In this document: positions 60,942 through 64,000 of the stretch, in pieces
Position numbering within the stretch: position 1 is the first letter of the stretch
Layout of the letters: every line of letters starts with the position of its first letter
From: Caldicellulosiruptor saccharolyticus DSM 8903
GTDB taxonomy: Bacteria > Bacillota > Thermoanaerobacteria > Caldicellulosiruptorales > Caldicellulosiruptoraceae
Direction of reading: 5' to 3'
Assembly (NCBI RefSeq): GCF_000016545.1
Contig: NC_009437.1
Location: forward strand, 1,999,394 to 2,063,393
DNA: 64,000 bases
The notes under the pieces: generated by a model
Told to the model about the DNA's origin: nothing
The model's input: only the letters and a program-made list of their open reading frames with translations
The model's database searches: none
Made by a program: the position numbers and the translations under genes

Positions 60942-61010
60942 GCACACCTTCAGAAATTGAATTAATATAAATATTTCCTTAATATTCTTAATGTTTTTCT
61001 GAAGGTGTGC
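60942..61010 (+). terminator. Long hairpin after the amidase gene
   Basis: A perfect 15-base stem (60942-60956 and 60996-61010, arm GCACACCTTCAGAAA) around a 39-base AT-rich loop. Only C-C-T-T-A-T-T follows, so termination is likely but not textbook; a small inverted-repeat element is an alternative. Confidence 0.55.
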
Positions 61011-61056
61011 CCTTATTGTTGTTATAAAAAATTATAAAATGGGAGGCGAATACATT

Positions 61057-61689
61057 TTGAAAATAAAAAAAGTTATTCCATATTTTTTATTACTCGTACT
61101 AATTATACTGAATATAACCGGATGTTCAAGAAATAATTTTCCGAAAAAAGAGGACAAATACACTAAAACACAAAAAATAGCTATTTCAGCGTTATCAGAT
61201 ACTTTTTCTATGTGTAAAATAAAAAAATTTGATTTGCTCAAATACAAAAATTATAATAATTGGCATTTATTTTTGTTTTATATGACTACCGATAATTCAC
61301 CACAATATTTGTTATGTATGGTTGAAAACAATAAAGCATTATGGTATACATCTGCTGGTAATCCGGCAATGAGTATGGGATTTGGAGTAAATCGAGTTAA
61401 ATATAAAGGAAAAACCATTTATTTTTGTAACTTAAATACCTCTACATGGATACCATCAACAGGCGCACGAAAGCCTACTAATTACACTAAAATGGTATTT
61501 GAATTTGAAGATGGAAAAAAGTTTATAGAAGATGTAAAAGGCGATAAGGGATACATTGTTATTGTAGATGGATATAAAAAGCTAAAAGACTTAATCTTAT
61601 ATAACGCAAAAGGAGAAATAGTAAATAGATACGAAGATATAGGTTATGACTGTTATGAGTGTAAGGTAGTTGGGTTTAAATCGAAATAA
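61057..61689 (+). CDS. Putative lipoprotein of unknown function
   Basis: 210 residues from TTG, chosen because G-G-G-A-G-G at 61041-61046 precedes it by 10 bases. A basic N-terminus, hydrophobic stretch and lipobox I-T-G-C give a type II signal peptide with Cys at about residue 23. The mature part is Tyr/Phe-rich and beta-type (Y-L-L-C-M-V, I-V-I-V-D-G-Y-K). I do not recognise the family. It lacks the BlaI-type operator directly upstream. Confidence 0.7.
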   Translation: MKIKKVIPYFLLLVLIILNITGCSRNNFPKKEDKYTKTQKIAISALSDTFSMCKIKKFDLLKYKNYNNWHLFLFYMTTDNSPQYLLCMVENNKALWYTSAGNPAMSMGFGVNRVKYKGKTIYFCNLNTSTWIPSTGARKPTNYTKMVFEFEDGKKFIEDVKGDKGYIVIVDGYKKLKDLILYNAKGEIVNRYEDIGYDCYECKVVGFKSK

Positions 61690-61846
61690 CTCTTACTTTT
61701 TGATTAATTACCAAAGTTTAAAGTATATTCAAGGATGCTTTTTAAAGTTTGTTTCATGTTTAAAAAAATCAAACTAAAAGATTATATATGAGGTTTTATA
61801 TATACAGCTTTACAAATTAAATGATCTGAAAAATATTTTAAAACTT
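61690..61846 (+). other. AT-rich intergenic stretch, nothing recognised
   Basis: First part of a 372-base gap. It has short AT-rich repeats (TATATAT/TATATATA near 61785-61802) but no gene, clear promoter or strong hairpin that I can support. Confidence 0.4.
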
Positions 61847-61847
61847 C

Positions 61848-61895
61848 TTTACAAGTCAATTTTACAGATGTATAATATAGGTGTAACTACAAATA
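61848..61895 (+). promoter_or_regulatory. BlaI-type promoter/operator, copy C
   Basis: T-T-T-A-C-A (61848-61853), 17-base spacer, T-A-T-A-A-T (61871-61876). TTTACAGATGTATAA (61861-61875) holds the TACA-N2-TGTA dyad typical of this repressor family. GTAACTACAAATATAAAAT-like sequence follows, aligned with copy A. More diverged than A and B are from each other. Confidence 0.5.
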
Positions 61896-61923
61896 TAAAA
61901 TAATATCGGTTATCTTAATAAAT

Positions 61924-61995
61924 ATGAGTAAAAAAATATTCTTACCATTAGGAATTAAAGTTGAAGGCTTTGAAAATTTTGATTGTTTCAAATAA
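61924..61995 (+). pseudogene. Degenerate blaI-like 5' remnant (stub C)
   Basis: A 23-codon ORF from ATG 61924 (M-S-K-K-I-F-L-P-L-G-I-K-V-E-G ...) with no Shine-Dalgarno. The DNA aligns loosely with the blaI 5' end (ATGA, A-rich run, TTCTTA, CCATTAG, AGTTGA-GG, TTTTG) at the same distance from the promoter. It could instead be a chance ORF or a leader peptide. Confidence 0.35.
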
Positions 61996-62006
61996 CATAG
62001 GCTTTA

Positions 62007-62030
62007 ACCTTCTTGAGCGCTTAAGAGGGT
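62007..62030. repeat. Near-perfect palindrome before the 62062 gene
   Basis: ACCTTCTTGAG and CTTAAGAGGGT pair over 11 bases with two G-U pairs and a CG centre. It lies 31 bases before the gene and could be an operator or attenuating hairpin. No T-tract follows. Confidence 0.4.
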
Positions 62031-62061
62031 GTGCAAATAAAAATAAAGGAGGGCATTTACT

Positions 62062-63753
62062 ATGAAAAATTTCAAAAAAATAATAACTTATTTGACAGTT
62101 TGCAGTCTGGTTCTATTATCGATTTTATCCTTTTCAACTGTCAAAAGCAAAGCACTTGGAAGTGGAGAAGAAAAAGACAAACTATGGTTTTCAAACTTTG
62201 AAAAAGTTGTTAGTATTCCTGTGTCTGAAAAAGGGATTGAATATGTTTCAGATATGACTGGAACAGGGGGACCAGATGCTTTTGATGTCAAAGGTGATAA
62301 AGTATATGTTGTTGATAATGCGCATCACAGACTTTTAATTTACAACAGGATTTCCGGTGAATATATTGAAGAAGTTAAACTTCCTGAAAGTATAATATGG
62401 GTGTCGGATATATCAGTTGATGAAAAAGGAAATTTATATTTATTGGGTGGAAGTTATAATGGAAACTGTCTTGTAACGATAACAAGTGGCAAAATTAGAA
62501 TTAGTAGCTTGCCAGATACTCAGCAAAGAGGTAGTTGTATAACAATTTCAGGTTTTGGTTCTGACGAAAATGGACCATATGTTGTATATGCAGATTTGAA
62601 AGAAACAAGAACATTGAAATTTGGGAATGGAACAGACAAGACAAATAACTTGGATGCAGGTAAACCAAAGAGTGCTACAGTTGTTGAAGAGAAAAAAGGC
62701 TCTTTAGCACGTGATAAAGCTATATGGAAACTCAATATTCAAGGTATGAAACGTTTAGGTGGTCAGGTTATAACACCAGATGGAGAGGTTGTGACTGTTG
62801 CTTTTCCTTCACAGTATCAATTAGGAACAAATGGTTATATGGGAACAATTGGCAACATAGTATATTGGAAATTAGAAGATGGTAAAAGCTATGCGATTGT
62901 AGGTTATGATAAAAAAACTGGAGAGATAGAGAGAGCCATTAAAATACCTTTAGATGTTTACAGTGTTATTCCTGAAAAAGGCTTCCTAATAGAAGGTAAT
63001 GATGTTTATGTTTTGATACCATCTCAAGAAAATGTCTATGTACTTAAAGTAGCTTATTGGCAGTCAGCTGATGAATTCATAAAAGAATTAGAAGGAAATC
63101 ATGATAATTTTAAAAATTCGTCAGGAGGAAATTTAAATGAACATGCGAAAAGCCCAGCTACAATTGATGGAGATATAAAAATTACTTCTTCTGTTGTAAC
63201 AGTACCAAGGTCTCAAATGATTTCAACAGCACAGAGCTATCAATGGCACCAGTGGTACTGCAGCAAAGTAAATTATGATGGTTCTAATTTGAGTGCAAGC
63301 AATCGACAATATTGGCAAAGACCTCGCTTTATAACTAATTATAATACAAATTATTATCAAGTTCCTTATTGCTGGGGTGGTTTTAGTTCATTATCTGGTT
63401 TTGACAATGAAATTCAACAAGGATATGCAGCCGGGAATGTTAATACAAACGTCCCCGGTTATATAGGTGGAACAACAGGTGTTGATTGTTCTGGATTTGT
63501 GAGTAGATGTTGGGGATTATCAAGGCATTATCATACTTCAGAATTCCCCAACATAGCTAGAAAGTTAAATAGTTATTATGAATTACAACTCGTGGTTTAT
63601 GAAAGTACTATATCGATAGTTAATGGCACTTATACTGATAGAGTTATATCTATGGGATATACGTTTAATGAGTTAGTTAGTAATGGTTATCAACCATATT
63701 CACCCTATCAAAATTTAAAATTGATAATAGTATTCTTGGAGGAAAATTCATGA
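62062..63753 (+). CDS. Secreted propeller plus NlpC/P60-like protein, active site incomplete
   Basis: 563 residues. Signal peptide (about 1-32), an NHL/propeller-like region (about 70-340; D-A-F-D-V-K-G-D-K-V-Y-V-V-D-N-A, D-I-S-V-D-E-K-G-N-L-Y), a linker, and an NlpC/P60-like end with Y-C-W-G-G and G-V-D-C-S-G-F-V (Cys476). After R-H-Y-H at about 488 there is no His to the C-terminus, and only about 85 residues follow the Cys. NlpC/P60 enzymes need a His after the Cys, so the catalytic segment seems deleted around residues 508-512. Controlled by operator copy C, if that is real. Confidence 0.8.
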   Translation: MKNFKKIITYLTVCSLVLLSILSFSTVKSKALGSGEEKDKLWFSNFEKVVSIPVSEKGIEYVSDMTGTGGPDAFDVKGDKVYVVDNAHHRLLIYNRISGEYIEEVKLPESIIWVSDISVDEKGNLYLLGGSYNGNCLVTITSGKIRISSLPDTQQRGSCITISGFGSDENGPYVVYADLKETRTLKFGNGTDKTNNLDAGKPKSATVVEEKKGSLARDKAIWKLNIQGMKRLGGQVITPDGEVVTVAFPSQYQLGTNGYMGTIGNIVYWKLEDGKSYAIVGYDKKTGEIERAIKIPLDVYSVIPEKGFLIEGNDVYVLIPSQENVYVLKVAYWQSADEFIKELEGNHDNFKNSSGGNLNEHAKSPATIDGDIKITSSVVTVPRSQMISTAQSYQWHQWYCSKVNYDGSNLSASNRQYWQRPRFITNYNTNYYQVPYCWGGFSSLSGFDNEIQQGYAAGNVNTNVPGYIGGTTGVDCSGFVSRCWGLSRHYHTSEFPNIARKLNSYYELQLVVYESTISIVNGTYTDRVISMGYTFNELVSNGYQPYSPYQNLKLIIVFLEENS

Positions 63754-64000
63754 AAGAAAAATTAAATATGTGTGGTAGTAAAAGCGTAAAGTTTAACATC
63801 TTTGTATATGTTTTTATATGCTTAATAATTATAGGCATGATTTTCTTTGTTATAAATGCTCTATTAAAAAATGCTTCAGAACAAATAGGATATATTGAAA
63901 GGTTTGATAAAACCGAAAATGGAGATTTTTTTGCTTTATTTTACGGCAAAATATGGTATAGTAGTTGTAAAGAGGATTTGATTTTCAAAGTCAAAATGAG
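63750..64000 (+). CDS. Membrane-anchored protein, 5' part
   Basis: ATG 63750 overlaps the stop of the previous gene by 4 bases and has G-G-A-G-G at 63738-63742, so it is coupled. The 83 visible residues include one strong membrane helix (about 16-40; F-V-Y-V-F-I-C-L-I-I-I-G-M-I-F-F) and then a soluble start. The frame is open at the window edge. Function unknown. Confidence 0.75.
   Translation, partial: MKEKLNMCGSKSVKFNIFVYVFICLIIIGMIFFVINALLKNASEQIGYIERFDKTENGDFFALFYGKIWYSSCKEDLIFKVKM

Noticed and set aside
1-64000. tRNA, rRNA, transposase, prophage or CRISPR elements
   Set aside because: I looked through the gaps between genes and saw none; a tRNA or covariance-model scan was not possible here.

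Overview
The window is a gene-dense chromosomal segment of a low-G+C, anaerobic, probably thermophilic Firmicute of the Clostridia. The best guess from gene content and order is Caldicellulosiruptor or a relative in the Thermoanaerobacterales; this is inference, since no rRNA gene is present. Supporting points are the AT-rich coding sequence, strong Shine-Dalgarno sites with many TTG/GTG starts, a trimeric NAD-linked [FeFe]-hydrogenase, the endospore-lineage genes spo0A, spoIVB and a spoVB-like gene, and the IspH-ribosomal protein S1 fusion seen in clostridia. Every gene called lies on the + strand. No tRNA, rRNA, CRISPR array, transposase or prophage gene was recognised.

Layout. 1-1.2 kb: end of dxs, then tlyA. 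1.2-9.6 kb: a hydrogen-metabolism block. It begins with a putative sensory [FeFe]-hydrogenase set among DRTGG, RsbT-like ATPase and PHP proteins, followed by the hydrogenase operon hydC-ATPase-[2Fe-2S] protein-hydB-hydA, which is preceded by a good candidate Rex operator. 9.7-18.2 kb: cell-shape and division operon maf-mreBCD-pbp2-minCDE-rodA-mgsA. 18.2-21.9 kb: steA/steB-like pair and two envelope glycosyltransferase-type genes. 21.9-23.6 kb: speE-speB. 23.8-27.4 kb: a biotin-dependent carboxyltransferase operon resembling a soluble transcarboxylase, with a FapR-like inverted repeat at its promoter. 27.5-33.3 kb: ypmA-like, rpiR-type regulator, phosphatase, hutP-like, aroH, cmk, plsC, ispH-S1. 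33.4-38.2 kb: PRC-barrel protein, permease, alaS, hinT. 38.2-43.4 kb: nadK-argR-recN-spoIVB-spo0A. 43.4-54.6 kb: spoVB-like, proC, rnhA, DUF3866, NUDIX, EndoQ-like, and the division cluster yggS-sepF-yggT-ylmH-divIVA-ileS. 54.6-55.7 kb: aroB.

55.7-64 kb is the accessory part: more AT-rich, with long gaps and secreted or membrane-anchored proteins around an intact BlaI/BlaR1-type pair. The BlaR1-like protease has no penicillin-binding sensor. Its outer domain is instead a close copy of the N-terminal domain of the secreted amidase encoded next door. The blaI promoter/operator, with a stub of the blaI 5' end, recurs upstream of two other secreted-protein genes, which suggests a duplicated and partly deleted cassette forming one small regulon. 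This is the most unusual system in the window.
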